A model generated the notes under the pieces. That model saw only the letters and a program-made list of their open reading frames with translations. It was not told the DNA's origin and did no database searches. A DNA stretch of 64,000 nucleotides, taken from contig NZ_CP046401.1 of NCBI RefSeq assembly GCF_009762775.1, positions 1,674,001 through 1,738,000 of the forward strand, read 5' to 3'. Position numbers and translations under genes: made by a program. Of the stretch, positions 39,301 through 49,400 are shown piece by piece (position 1 is the first letter of the stretch; each line of letters starts with the position of its first letter). The DNA is from Maribellus comscasis (GTDB taxonomy: Bacteria > Bacteroidota > Bacteroidia > Bacteroidales > Prolixibacteraceae).

Positions 39301-39523
39301 TTTTTTCAGTTTTAAAAATTATACCTGAAAATTACATCCTGTTTTTCGTTTGGCCCACTTTAATCGTTCAACTGCAAAAAACGATAAGCGAAATACAATT
39401 CCACCTTAAATCTACCAAACATTTATCTATTTTGTTGTTCAGCATAAAACCAATGTAATCCACCGACAAAATTTCAAAATTTCAAAAATCATTTCTACTT
39501 TCATTCTTTTATGTAACAACAAA

Positions 39524-40609
39524 ATGAAATTTCATTTTCATCAAATAAAAAATATTTTCCATAAATCAATAATAACAAGAATTGCACTTCATGTAATTTT
39601 TTGGGTATTTGTAGGCTCTTTTTACTTCATAACGTTTAACAACAACAGCGAAATCAGGGCCGTTTCTTATATTCTTTCTGTTGGATTGTTACCTGTTGCA
39701 TTTTTTGAAGCTTACTTTTTTAATTATATCCTGATTCCTAAATTCCTGGAACAAAAACGATATGGAAGATTCTTCCTTTTCAGCTTTTATACTGTTTTAA
39801 CCTCTATATGGCTGTCATTTTTGATAGTAATGTTTACCTTAATTTTTATTTTAGAAAGAGATGCCTCGCTGGATCCAGCTGTTTTACATCCCGAATTACA
39901 GGTAATTTCATTGAACTTTATTGTTTTTCTTGCTATTTCAATAAAACAAGTCAAAAGGGCATTTTATATGCAAATTGAAAAGAATGAAATAGAAAAAAAT
40001 ATTCTGACAAGTGAACTAAAACTGAAGGAGGCAGAACTGAAATTATTAAAAGCACAGGTTCATCCTCATTTTTTATTTAATACTTTGAATAATTTGTACG
40101 GCCTTACTTTGGAAAAATCGGACGACGCACCAAAACTTGTTTTGCAACTTTCAGAAATTCTGGATTATATCCTGTACCGGTGCGACGACAAAAAAGTACC
40201 TCTTTCAGAAGAATTAAATAACTTAAAGAACTATATAGAAATAGAAAAAATCCGGTATTCGAAAAAACTGGAGTTAAAAACTGAATTCCCACAAAAAAGT
40301 AATTCTCTGAAAATTGCACCGCTTATTCTGCTCCCTTTTGTTGAAAATGCATTTAAACACGGCGTAAGTAATTTTCCCGGCGTTGCTTTTGTAAAAATCG
40401 AGATTAATATTGTCAGTAAGAATCTGATTTTCAATATTAAAAATTCAAAAAATCATTTAATTAAAAAGGAGACTAACTATAAAAAAGGAATTGGCCTTGT
40501 AAATGTCAAGAAACGGCTTGATTTACTCTATCCTGAAAAATATATTCTTAGTATTGACGAGCAGGCAGAAACATTTTCTGTAAATTTAACTTTGGAACTG
40601 GAGGTTTAA
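39524..40609 (+). CDS. LytS/YehU-type sensor histidine kinase
   Basis: A 361-residue membrane kinase. Four hydrophobic helices occupy about residues 15-140. A coiled segment (IEKNEIEKNILTSELKLKEAELKLLKAQ) leads to the phosphoacceptor block VHPHFLFNTLNNLYGL, typical of the His_kinase family seen with LytTR regulators. The HATPase end has PLILLPFVENAFKHGVS and KGIGLVNVKKRLDLLYP. The response regulator gene begins 3 bp after the stop. Confidence 0.93.
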   Translation: MKFHFHQIKNIFHKSIITRIALHVIFWVFVGSFYFITFNNNSEIRAVSYILSVGLLPVAFFEAYFFNYILIPKFLEQKRYGRFFLFSFYTVLTSIWLSFLIVMFTLIFILERDASLDPAVLHPELQVISLNFIVFLAISIKQVKRAFYMQIEKNEIEKNILTSELKLKEAELKLLKAQVHPHFLFNTLNNLYGLTLEKSDDAPKLVLQLSEILDYILYRCDDKKVPLSEELNNLKNYIEIEKIRYSKKLELKTEFPQKSNSLKIAPLILLPFVENAFKHGVSNFPGVAFVKIEINIVSKNLIFNIKNSKNHLIKKETNYKKGIGLVNVKKRLDLLYPEKYILSIDEQAETFSVNLTLELEV

Positions 40610-40612
40610 CTC

Positions 40613-41329
40613 ATGTATAATTGCCTGATTATTGACGACGAACCCATTGCAATCAGGGTTATTAAAAACCACCTTTCGGCTTTTACTGATTTTGCTGTTG
40701 TTGCAGAATGTAATAACGCACTGGAGGCGATGTCTGTCCTTTCAAAAGAAAAAATTGATTTGCTGTTCTGTGATATTCAAATGCCGCAAATCACCGGAGT
40801 CGACTTTGTTCGGTCACTGGCTCATCCTCCAAAAGTAATTTTTACAACAGCTTACCGCGATTATGCAATCGAAGCATTTGAATTAAATGTAATAGACTAT
40901 CTGCTAAAACCCATCTCTTTTGAAAGATTTGCAAAAGCCATTAACAATTTTCTTGAACTCGAATCTCTGCAAAACGGAAAAAATTCAGAAATAAAAGAAA
41001 ACTTAAACGACAATCGTAATTTTATTTTTCTGAAAGCGGATAAAAAACATTACAAAGTTGATTTATGTGACATTTTATACTTTGAAAGCCTGGGCGACTA
41101 TGTGATTGCATATACCATCAACAATAAAATTGTAACAAAGGAAAGAATCAGTTTTATGGCTGAAACACTACCTGAGAGTCAGTTTATCCAAATCCACAGA
41201 AGTTATATTGTATCCATTCAGAAGATAGAATCGCTTGGGTCTGGTTTTGTCGAAATCGCCAAAAAAAAGTTACCGGTAGGAAGAAGTTACAGGCCTGTAC
41301 TTTCCAGACTACTTGATAACAATAACTAA
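40613..41329 (+). CDS. LytTR-family response regulator
   Basis: A 238-residue regulator. The receiver domain has acidic IIDDEPIA, phosphoacceptor Asp54 in FCDIQMP, and KPISFERF. The C-terminal LytTR DNA-binding domain (about 135-235) contains DILYFESLGDYVIAYT and FIQIHRSYIVSIQKI. Cognate partner of the upstream kinase. Its end overlaps the upstream long frame of the CDF gene, but not its likely start. Confidence 0.94.
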   Translation: MYNCLIIDDEPIAIRVIKNHLSAFTDFAVVAECNNALEAMSVLSKEKIDLLFCDIQMPQITGVDFVRSLAHPPKVIFTTAYRDYAIEAFELNVIDYLLKPISFERFAKAINNFLELESLQNGKNSEIKENLNDNRNFIFLKADKKHYKVDLCDILYFESLGDYVIAYTINNKIVTKERISFMAETLPESQFIQIHRSYIVSIQKIESLGSGFVEIAKKKLPVGRSYRPVLSRLLDNNN

Positions 41330-41360
41330 TAGTTTTGTTAAATTTGCAGTTTTGCAGATT

Positions 41361-42239
41361 ATGGAACTAAAAGATAAATATATTCGCCGCGAAGGATGGC
41401 TTTCCATTTTCGGAAATATTTTTCTTTTTGGGCTAAAATATTGGGCAGGCCTGGCAACCGGATCGCTGGCGTTAATTGCCGATGCCTGGCATACTTTGTC
41501 TGATTCCGTTTCATCGGTTATTGTATTAATCGGAGGAAAAATTTCAAGGAAGCCTGCGGATGATGATCATCCTTTTGGGCATGGAAGGGCTGAACACATT
41601 GCAGCAATAATTATTGGTGTTTTACTTGCTATTGTAGCTTTTGATTTTGCTGTTGGCGCTATTGAAAAATTTGGCACAAAAGAAAAAACAACATTTGGAC
41701 CCATTGCGTGGATTGCAACAATAATTTCGATAATTGTAAAAGAAGGGATGTCGCAATATGCTTTCCGGGGAGCAAAAAAAACCGGTTCTTCAATTCTTAA
41801 AGCCGATGGCTGGCATCATCGGACGGACGCACTTTCGTCGGTAGTCATTTTAATTGGTATTGCCGTTGGGAACTATTTCTGGTGGACCGATGCGGTTTTG
41901 AGTTTTATTGTAGCCTTAATGATAGGCTGGGCAAGCTATGAAATTCTATCAAAAGATATCAAATCTTTGCTGGGCGAAAGTCCTTCGGATGAGCATTTAA
42001 TCGCGATTCGGGAAATTGCCCAGAACGCGTGCAGGCAACCCATACATCTTCACCACATACATTTACACAATTACGGGAACCACACCGAATTAAGCTGTCA
42101 TATAAAACTCCCTCCGGAAATGCCTCTAAATGAAGCACATGACATTTGCACTAAAATTGAAGTCGCGTTAAAAAACAAATTTGGATACATGTCAACCATC
42201 CACCCGGAACCTATCACGTGGGAAAATCCGAATATATAG
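41361..42239 (+). CDS. Cation diffusion facilitator (zinc/iron/manganese efflux)
   Basis: A 292-residue transporter from the ATG at 41361. An upstream TTG/ATA-rich extension overlaps the regulator and is rejected. Six helices are predicted. The metal sites of the CDF family are visible as two HxxxD pairs: DAWHTLSDSVSS in helix 2 and DGWHHRTDALSS in helix 5. HPFGHGRAEHI marks the His-rich loop, and a cytoplasmic C-terminal domain follows (HLHHIHLHNYG). It exports divalent cations in exchange for protons. It follows the LytTR regulator closely but need not be co-regulated. Confidence 0.93.
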   Translation: MELKDKYIRREGWLSIFGNIFLFGLKYWAGLATGSLALIADAWHTLSDSVSSVIVLIGGKISRKPADDDHPFGHGRAEHIAAIIIGVLLAIVAFDFAVGAIEKFGTKEKTTFGPIAWIATIISIIVKEGMSQYAFRGAKKTGSSILKADGWHHRTDALSSVVILIGIAVGNYFWWTDAVLSFIVALMIGWASYEILSKDIKSLLGESPSDEHLIAIREIAQNACRQPIHLHHIHLHNYGNHTELSCHIKLPPEMPLNEAHDICTKIEVALKNKFGYMSTIHPEPITWENPNI

Positions 42240-42245
42240 AAAAAA

Positions 42246-42944
42246 CTATGGTAATTCTATAATTTTTAAATTTCTGAAGTGGATTTCAGCTCCCTCCGAT
42301 TCCAGACAGATAAAACCATTTCTTTTAGACGATTGACTTATTCCGTTGACAAACTTCCCATTTACCGAAAGTTTTATCGTTCCATCCACGCAAACCACAT
42401 CATAAGTATTCCACTCTCCTTTCCCCTTGCAACGGTTTTCAACCGATTTACTCCGTTTCCCCCTTGGATTGTCGGGAACCACTTCCACACCTCCTACGCC
42501 AAACAACTCTCCGTGGACATATGCAACCGGCGGTTTTTCTCCGTTTCTTGTGTTGAGATTAACCCAGTCGAGTTCCAGCATTTGTACTTCAACACCGTTT
42601 GGTAAACGATTATCTCCGGGCACCGCATCGCTCCATACAAAGGTTCCTGAATTCCCACCGGCCTCCATGTGTTTCCATTCAATATGCATGATAAAATTCG
42701 TGTACTTTTTTTCACTGCGGATAACGCCAATGGGGTGTCCTGTACAAATCAGCTCGTCTCTTTTTACTTTCCATGTATTGTTTTCGGTATTTACCTGAAA
42801 CCATTTCAAAGTCTCTCCCTTTGTTTTTTTATCAATCTGAACATCCTCCAATGTCACTTCATTGCCAAATTGAAAAAGAGGAGTCTGAGCAAACCCGTTT
42901 CCTGCCAACAAGAGGCAAAAGATAAAAACAACTATCTCTTTCAT
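42246..42944 (-). CDS. DUF1080 (3-keto-disaccharide hydrolase family) exported protein
   Basis: A 232-residue protein with a signal peptide (ends GNGFAQ). It has the DUF1080 concanavalin-like fold pattern: [52 protein letters not shown] and IHFRNLKII. Members were named 3-keto-disaccharide hydrolases and are found with Gfo/Idh/MocA oxidoreductases in oxidation-elimination routes for glycosides. Such an oxidoreductase lies 27 bp upstream on the same strand, which supports this role. Substrate unknown. Confidence 0.88.
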   Translation of the reverse strand: MKEIVVFIFCLLLAGNGFAQTPLFQFGNEVTLEDVQIDKKTKGETLKWFQVNTENNTWKVKRDELICTGHPIGVIRSEKKYTNFIMHIEWKHMEAGGNSGTFVWSDAVPGDNRLPNGVEVQMLELDWVNLNTRNGEKPPVAYVHGELFGVGGVEVVPDNPRGKRSKSVENRCKGKGEWNTYDVVCVDGTIKLSVNGKFVNGISQSSKRNGFICLESEGAEIHFRNLKIIELP

Positions 42945-42971
42945 TTTAATAAATTTTGGACAGGTTTCTTT

Positions 42972-44321
42972 TTATCCATTAGCAGGTTTATTGTCTACGC
43001 CAACCACCGGAATTTTTTCTTCAACTCCCGGAACCGGGCCAAATGTATAGGTTTTCGGACCAAGATATAAATCGGAATTCATAATTTCCTCCCAGCTAAC
43101 ATCTTTCCCTGTATACGCCGAGATTCTCCCCATAATGGTAATCAGTGTTGAATTGACCTGAGCTTCGGCATCACTTACAGGTTCTCCCGTGCGGATAGCC
43201 GTTACCAGGTTGATGTGCTCCTGTACATAAGGATTGGTTACTTTCCACGGCGATTCTGTATCTCCGTCTTCGGGGTGAGGATATTTCCAGATTTCATTTC
43301 CTTCCCAATCGTACAAAGTACCCGCTGCATCGGCATATCCTTTTGTACCATTTATTTGCTGAACTTTACGATTCGTACATCCATTTATCTGACGGGCGGC
43401 ACAATGCGCCCTCATCCCGTTATCATAAACATACTCAACGCTAAAAAAATCGTACTGGTCTCCGGTTACCCTTCGTTGTCTTCCTCCCCAGCCAATTGCT
43501 TTTACCGGTATTTTATCCAAATGCCAGTTCATCACATCTATTTCATGAATAAATTGCTCGGTAATATGATCGCCCGACAACCAGCAAAAATTCACCCAGT
43601 TACGCAGCATATACTCCATTTCGCTCCAGTCGGGCTGGCGGTTACGATACCAAAGTGCACCACCGTTACGAAGTATGTTTGCCCCGACAATCTCTCCTAT
43701 CTCTCCGTTGGCAACACGTCGGTGCGTTTCCATATAATCTTTTTGTACGCGCCGGATTGTTCCGCTGATGATACTTAAGCCAATTGCTTCTGCCTTTTTT
43801 GCAGATGCCAGAACCGAACGGGCTCCAACCGGATCAACTGCAATCGGCTTTTCCATAAAAATATGTTTTCTGGCATTGACTGCTGCCTCAACATGTACCG
43901 GGCGAAAATGCGGAGGTGTACAAAGTAAAACGATATCAACACCCGAATCAATAACTTTTTGGTAACTATCAAAACCGATAAAACAGTTTTCATCGGCAAT
44001 TTCAACCCCTTTTTCTGTTTTTAATGTTTCTCGGCAATTGTCAATTTTATCCTGAAAAACATCTCCCAAAGCCGTTATTTGCAAATTTGGACCGGCATCC
44101 AAAAAATTAATGGCTGCACCTGTCCCCCGGCCTCCGCAACCGATTAAGCCGGCTTTTAAAACCGCTCCGTCAGGTGCCTGTTCAAGTAACTCCGGCAACT
44201 CTATTTCGTCTTTTTTTGATTTTTCAGAAGTGGAACACGCAGCCAGAATTCCTGCTGCCCCAATCGTTCCTAATGTTGTTTTTGTAATAAAATTTCTGCG
44301 GTTTAACTCTTTTGAATCCAT
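42972..44321 (-). CDS. Exported Gfo/Idh/MocA-family oxidoreductase
   Basis: A 449-residue protein. The N-terminus LNRRNFITKTTLGTIG is a twin-arginine signal and AAC (about residue 29) a possible lipobox, so it is probably exported folded with its nucleotide. The NAD(P)-binding motif is GLIGCGGRGTGAAINFLDAG (about residues 58-77). EKP is present in IFMEKPIAVDP. It probably oxidises a sugar ring carbon, forming a 3-keto intermediate for the DUF1080 protein downstream. It is divergent from the ECF sigma gene of the PUL. Confidence 0.9.
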   Translation of the reverse strand: MDSKELNRRNFITKTTLGTIGAAGILAACSTSEKSKKDEIELPELLEQAPDGAVLKAGLIGCGGRGTGAAINFLDAGPNLQITALGDVFQDKIDNCRETLKTEKGVEIADENCFIGFDSYQKVIDSGVDIVLLCTPPHFRPVHVEAAVNARKHIFMEKPIAVDPVGARSVLASAKKAEAIGLSIISGTIRRVQKDYMETHRRVANGEIGEIVGANILRNGGALWYRNRQPDWSEMEYMLRNWVNFCWLSGDHITEQFIHEIDVMNWHLDKIPVKAIGWGGRQRRVTGDQYDFFSVEYVYDNGMRAHCAARQINGCTNRKVQQINGTKGYADAAGTLYDWEGNEIWKYPHPEDGDTESPWKVTNPYVQEHINLVTAIRTGEPVSDAEAQVNSTLITIMGRISAYTGKDVSWEEIMNSDLYLGPKTYTFGPVPGVEEKIPVVGVDNKPANG

Positions 44322-44439
44322 ATTGCAAATGGTTTATATGCGTTAAAAATAAAAAATTTAAATTACCATATTTTATTGAATAATTTCAAAACTGTTTCTA
44401 ATAATTTACTAATCGCAGCCCAACAGCATACCCCGGCAC

Positions 44440-44471
44440 TTTGAAAATCCATTAAAATTGATTTACATTTG
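44440..44471 (+). promoter_or_regulatory. Promoter of the ECF sigma gene
   Basis: TTTG at 44440-44443, a 20-nt spacer and TACATTTG at 44464-44471 is an exact match to the Bacteroidota consensus. The -7 element ends 23 bp before the TTG start of the sigma gene, so it supports that start. Confidence 0.75.
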
Positions 44472-44494
44472 TCGGACTCTAATTCAATTCCGTA

Positions 44495-45085
44495 TTGAAC
44501 CAGCTAAATAATATAAACGACAAGGATCTGTGTAAAAGGATTAAAAGCGGTGAAAAAGATGCTTTTCGGAAACTCTTTGAAAAATATGCTCCAGGAATAT
44601 ATAATTTCTCGTTTACCTATTTAAAAAATAACGCTGACGCTGAAGAACTGGTTCAAAATGTATTTTTAAAAGTTTGGGAGCACCGAACAGCGCTCGACTC
44701 AACACAAAACCTGAAATCTTTTATTTTTAAAATCGCCGTAAATACCATCTACGACTTTATACGGCGAAAAAACATCGAACACGCTTTTGAAGATTACGCC
44801 AGACTAAATTATGAAAGCAAAGAAAATAATACGTGGCATTCAGTAATCTTTGAGGAAATGAAACAGAATCTCCACAAACTGGTTGCACAGTTACCCGAAC
44901 AGCAGCAAAAAATTTTTCAACTAAGCAAGCTTGAAGGATTAACCAACGACGAAATAGCACAAACATTAAACCTCTCAAAACGCACGGTTGAAAACCATTT
45001 GTACAGGGCGCTCGTGTTTTTAAAAAAACACTTTAAAAGTGAGTCTTTTGTGGCCCTGCTTTTCTTTTATCTGTTTTGCGGATAA
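44495..45085 (+). CDS. ECF RNA polymerase sigma factor (FecI-like)
   Basis: A 196-residue sigma factor. Region 2 includes AFRKLFEKYAPGIYNFSFTYLKNNADAEELVQNVFLKVWE (given here as positions about 24-63), region 4 includes LSKLEGLTNDEIAQTL with helix-turn-helix LSKRTVENHLYRAL. No in-frame ATG precedes region 2, so TTG at 44495 is the likely start, and the promoter just upstream agrees. FecI-like sigma factors in Bacteroidota pair with a FecR anti-sigma and a SusC carrying an STN domain. All three lie here in order, so this is a complete surface-signalling unit. Confidence 0.92.
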   Translation: MNQLNNINDKDLCKRIKSGEKDAFRKLFEKYAPGIYNFSFTYLKNNADAEELVQNVFLKVWEHRTALDSTQNLKSFIFKIAVNTIYDFIRRKNIEHAFEDYARLNYESKENNTWHSVIFEEMKQNLHKLVAQLPEQQQKIFQLSKLEGLTNDEIAQTLNLSKRTVENHLYRALVFLKKHFKSESFVALLFFYLFCG

Positions 45086-45215
45086 ATTTCTCCCCCGCGT
45101 CATTCCCAAAGAATGGTAATTATTTATTAACCTCCGGTGAGTAAATCCAGACTTTCATTCGTATTAACAGAACAAATAATCTACTACCAAAAGTAGTTTT
45201 AGTTTAGTTAAAGTT

Positions 45216-45249
45216 AAAAAGTCGCCCTAAATTATCCGGGCGGCTTTTC
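45216..45249 (+). terminator. Rho-independent terminator after the ECF sigma gene
   Basis: GTCGCCC (45221-45227) pairs with GGGCGGC (45238-45244), one G-T pair included, followed by TTTT. It lies 130 bp past the sigma stop, and 81 bp before fecR, uncoupling the two genes. Confidence 0.8.
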
Positions 45250-45281
45250 AGTTCAAAAACGTCCGGATAAAATTTTTAAAA

Positions 45282-45316
45282 ATGAGTAAATTCAGAAGCT
45301 GAACCGTATTACTCAT
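45282..45316 (+). promoter_or_regulatory. Nested hairpin 14 bp upstream of fecR
   Basis: ATGAGTAA (45282-45289) pairs perfectly with TTACTCAT (45309-45316), and TTCAG (45291-45295) with CTGAA (45299-45303) nested inside. The element ends 14 bp before the preferred fecR ATG and overlaps where a ribosome would bind. It could be a leader structure or a protein site. Confidence 0.5.
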
Positions 45317-45330
45317 AAGTGAAGCAAAGA

Positions 45331-46332
45331 ATGAAAAAACAAGTTCAACATATTTTCGATAAAGCATATTCCCAAAACAACAGTTTATCAGACAGGCAGG
45401 AAATGCTTTCATTATTTCATCAGCCGGAGAAAGAATTTGAGGTAAAAGAAAAATTATTAGAAGATCTTTCCACCCAAAATGCTAAGCCCCCTTCCCTGCC
45501 CGACTTCAAAAACCTGTTTAACAAACTCTGGGCAAAAATCGAAAAAGAGCAAAAACAAAATAAAACAAAAGTACGCTTTCTATACCATGCAGTAAAAATA
45601 GCTGCAGCAATACTTGTCGGCTTGTTTATAGGGATTTACGTAACATCATTACAGGAAACTGCTGATGCTCCGGTATATTATGCTGCACACTCTCCCAAAG
45701 GATCAGTTTCTGAGATGATTCTTCCGGACGGTTCGGTGATTTTCCTGAACGCTGATTCACGTATCAGGTACAGCGTGGAAGGTAAAGAAGGAAATCGCGA
45801 AGTTTTTCTGGAAGGTGAAGCCTGGTTTGATGTGGAAAAAAATAAGAACAAACCATTTATTGTACACACGCCCTACTATGATGTAAATGTTACAGGAACT
45901 CAGTTTAATGTTAAAACTTATAAAACAGAGAACGAGATAATCACTACGCTGGAAGAGGGCCAAATTATCATTCAGTCATCTGAAAATTTCAAACTGGCGC
46001 AGGATGTTATTGTCAGGCCCGGCGAACAGGTTGTGCTAAACAAAGACTCAAAAATTCTGACGATAAAAGAAGTAAATACTTCGTGGTACACCTCCTGGAA
46101 GGATAACAAACTCATATTTGTGAATATGAACCTGAAAGACCTTGTGGTACTTCTGGAACGAAAATACGGCGTTGATATAGAAATAAAAAACAAAGAAATT
46201 CTCGACTTGCACTTCGACGGAACCATTAAAAACGAATCCATCATCGAATTTCTTGAAATTGTAAAAAAAGCACTTCCAATCAATTATAAAATCGTTGGAC
46301 AAAAAATTGAAATAACTGACAACAAAAACTAA
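45331..46332 (+). CDS. FecR-family anti-sigma factor
   Basis: A 333-residue inner-membrane protein from the ATG at 45331 (a GTG at 45319 would add four residues). A cytoplasmic helical part binds the sigma factor, one membrane helix lies at about residues 83-104, and the periplasmic FecR domain follows (SEMILPDGSVIFLNADSRI, EGEAWFDVEKNKNKPFIVHT, VTGTQFNVKTY). A C-terminal domain (NMNLKDLVVLLERKYGV) contacts the SusC partner in related systems. It relays outer-membrane signals to the sigma factor at 44495. Confidence 0.93.
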   Translation: MKKQVQHIFDKAYSQNNSLSDRQEMLSLFHQPEKEFEVKEKLLEDLSTQNAKPPSLPDFKNLFNKLWAKIEKEQKQNKTKVRFLYHAVKIAAAILVGLFIGIYVTSLQETADAPVYYAAHSPKGSVSEMILPDGSVIFLNADSRIRYSVEGKEGNREVFLEGEAWFDVEKNKNKPFIVHTPYYDVNVTGTQFNVKTYKTENEIITTLEEGQIIIQSSENFKLAQDVIVRPGEQVVLNKDSKILTIKEVNTSWYTSWKDNKLIFVNMNLKDLVVLLERKYGVDIEIKNKEILDLHFDGTIKNESIIEFLEIVKKALPINYKIVGQKIEITDNKN

Positions 46333-46378
46333 ACTTATCCGGAGGAATAACTTATGAACTAAACAAAAATTAAAAAAT

Positions 46379-46443
46379 AAGCCGGAAGGTGCAGCCACAC
46401 CTGCCAGCTTAACTTGTCTTGAATTTTTTGGTGAAAATCACCA
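46379..46443 (+). promoter_or_regulatory. Two hairpins in the susC leader
   Basis: An imperfect hairpin (AAGC...GCTT with AGGTG...CACCT inside, 46379-46410) is followed by a perfect 6-bp hairpin TGGTGA/TCACCA with a 3-nt loop (46429-46443). Both lie in the 141 bp between fecR and susC. The second ends 30 bp before the ATG. A post-transcriptional role in susC control is possible. Confidence 0.45.
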
Positions 46444-46473
46444 GTAAAACTATTAATCAAAACATTCAAATTT

Positions 46474-49400
46474 ATGAAAAAAAAATGTATGCACCCTTTT
46501 CTGCCATGCAGAAGGGTAAAAAAACTATTATTAATGATGAAACTAACAGCCATACTAATTCTGGCGGGCTTAATGCAGGTTTCGGCAACGGTTTACTCGC
46601 AGGCCACAAAATTCAATTTAAGGGCAGAAAACAAACAAATTGTTGAAGTCCTCAAAGAGATTGAAGAGTCCAGCAATTTCCGTTTTTTCTATATCCGCGA
46701 GCAAGTTGATGTGGAAAGATATGTTTCTTTAAAAGCAAAAAATGCAACAGTTGAGGAGATTCTGGATGAAATTTTTGCGGGGCAAAATATTGCATACGAC
46801 GTGATGCAGGATAATTTGATTTTATTGAGTCCAGAAGACAAACCCATAAAACTAAAATCAATAGCATTACAACAACCCAATGCAGTTACCGGGAGGGTTA
46901 CAGATACTTCAGGGCGTCCCCTGCCGGGCGTAACTGTGGTGATAAAAGGCACAACACAGGGAACCGTAACTGATGCCGATGGGAAATATACTATACCCAA
47001 AGTACCTGACGATGCTGTACTCCAATTTTCTTTTGTAGGGATGAGTGCACAGGAAATTGTTGTTGGAAATCAGACAACGATTGACATTACAATGCTGGAA
47101 GAAACAATTGGATTGGAAGAGGTAGTGGCAATCGGTTACGGAATTCAAAAGAAAGCTACTTTAACCGGAGCTATTAATAATGTTAAAGGAGAGGAAATTG
47201 TTAAAGCTCCAACAACAAATGCAAGCCAAATGCTATCTGGACTGCTCCCCGGACTGACAACGATTCAGCGAAGTGGAGAACCGGGGAATGATGATCCGAT
47301 TGTACGTATCCGTGGAATTAATACGTTAGGGGATAATTCACCGTTGGTTGTAGTTGATGGAGTGCCGGGACGTTCACTTTCGAGGATAGATCCAAATTCA
47401 ATTGAAAGTATTACTGTTCTGAAAGATGCATCTGCAGCTATTTATGGCTCGCAGGCTGCAAATGGAGTAATCTTAATTACGACAAAACGAGGAGAAAAGG
47501 GTAAACCAAAAATAACAGTTAATTTTAATCAGGGATTTAATCAACCTACAGTTATCCCGGAAATGTGTGATGGTTCTGAATATGCTACACTGTTGAATGA
47601 ACTGGATCTTTATGACGGAAGAGAACCAAGATATACTGACGAACAAGTTCAAAAATTTACATCTGGCTCAGATCCCTGGCTCTATCCAAATACAGATTGG
47701 TTTGACGAGGTACTCAAGCCCTGGTCTGCACAAAATAACCTAAATGCGCAACTCAGGGGTGGAAGTGAAAATGTAAACTATTATTTATCTGTAGGATCAA
47801 AATTCCAGGATGCCTTTTACAAAAATAGTGTAAGTAATTATAAACAATATGATTTTCGGAGTAACATTGATGCTAAAATATCTGAATATATAAAAATTGG
47901 TGCAGATGTTTATGGAAGGATGGAAAATACAACCTCTCCAACAAGAGGTTATGGAACCATTTTTAGAACAACTACTTTGGGAAATCCCAATATACATGCT
48001 GTATGGCCCGATGGCTCACCGGGACCTGATATAATTGAAGGTAGTAATCCTGTTACAATTAGCACAAATGCTGCTGGTTATGACAACAATAAGGTCTACA
48101 CTATAAATAGTAGTTTCAAATTGGACGTGACAGTACCTTGGGTCAAAGGATTAACTTTTACAGGAAGTGCAAATTTGGATAAATCATTTCAAAACCGAAA
48201 ACGATGGGAAACCCCCTGGGAAGTAAACACCTGGGACGGAACAACATACGAAAATGGAATTCCTGTCCTTAATTCAGCGATGGTGCCTTTTAATGATGCA
48301 CGCTTAACCAGATATATGTATGACAATCAAAGCCTTTTACTTAACGGCATTTTAAATTACAGTAAATCAATAGATAAGCATGAAATAAATTTTATGGCAG
48401 GTATTGAATCCAGAGAAGGTAAAGGAAATAATTTCAATGCATACAGAAGGCATTTTGCGTCAATTGCAATTGACGAATTATTTGCAGGAGGAGGAGAAGA
48501 TCAGGACAACACCGGGACATCATATGAGAATGCAAGGTTGAACTATTTTGGTAGGGTTAATTATAATTACAGTGAAAAATTACTTTTCGAATTTGTATGG
48601 AGATATGATGGTTCATATATGTTTCCAGAAGAAAGCAGATTTGGATTTTTCCCGGGTGTTTCACTAGGATGGAGAATATCAGAAGAAAACTTTTGGAAAG
48701 AAAACCTCTCATTTATGGAAGATTTTAAACTGAGAGTTTCTTATGGACAAACAGGTAATGATAGAATAGACGAATGGCAGTACTTATCATCTTACAGCTA
48801 CAGTAGCTATGTCTATAACTTTGGAACTGACGAAGCAAACAAATTGCTTTATGAAGCAAGAATACCAAACGAAAACGTTTCCTGGGAAGTTGCTAATCAG
48901 GCAGATATTGGATTCGAATCTTATTTTATGGACCATAAACTCTATTTTGAGTTTGACTATTTCGACTACAGACGTTCCAAGATATTGTGGTGGAGAAATG
49001 CATCTGTTCCCAGTTCGACTGGACTGACACTACCACGGGAAAATATTGGAAAAGTTACCAATAGAGGAGCTGACTTTACCATAAGTTACCACGATAAAAT
49101 CCAGGATCTGGCTTACAACATTTCTTTTAACGGGGGGTATGCTAAAAATAAAATTACTTTTTGGGATGAAACTCCAGGGAGCCCCGAATGGCAAAAATCA
49201 ACTGGTAAACCAATACCCACCAATAGTGACGTATCTAACGATCTTTATTATGAAGCTATTGGCATATTTAAAGATCAAGCTGCAGTTGACGCCTACCCCC
49301 ATTGGGAAGATGCACGCCCAGGAGACATTATCTTTAAAGATGTAAATGACGACGGAAAAATTGATGGGTTAGATCGGGTAAGGAATGATAAAAATAATAT

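Larger units (their letters stand above)
45086..45330 (+). other. Untranslated interval between sigma and FecR genes
   Basis: About 245 bp with no gene. It holds a short CTACT/AGTAG hairpin near 45181-45195, a T/A-rich TTTAGTTTAGTTAAAGTT tract, a rho-independent terminator (45216-45249) and a nested hairpin (45282-45316). The terminator implies that fecR has its own promoter or needs read-through. Confidence 0.65.
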
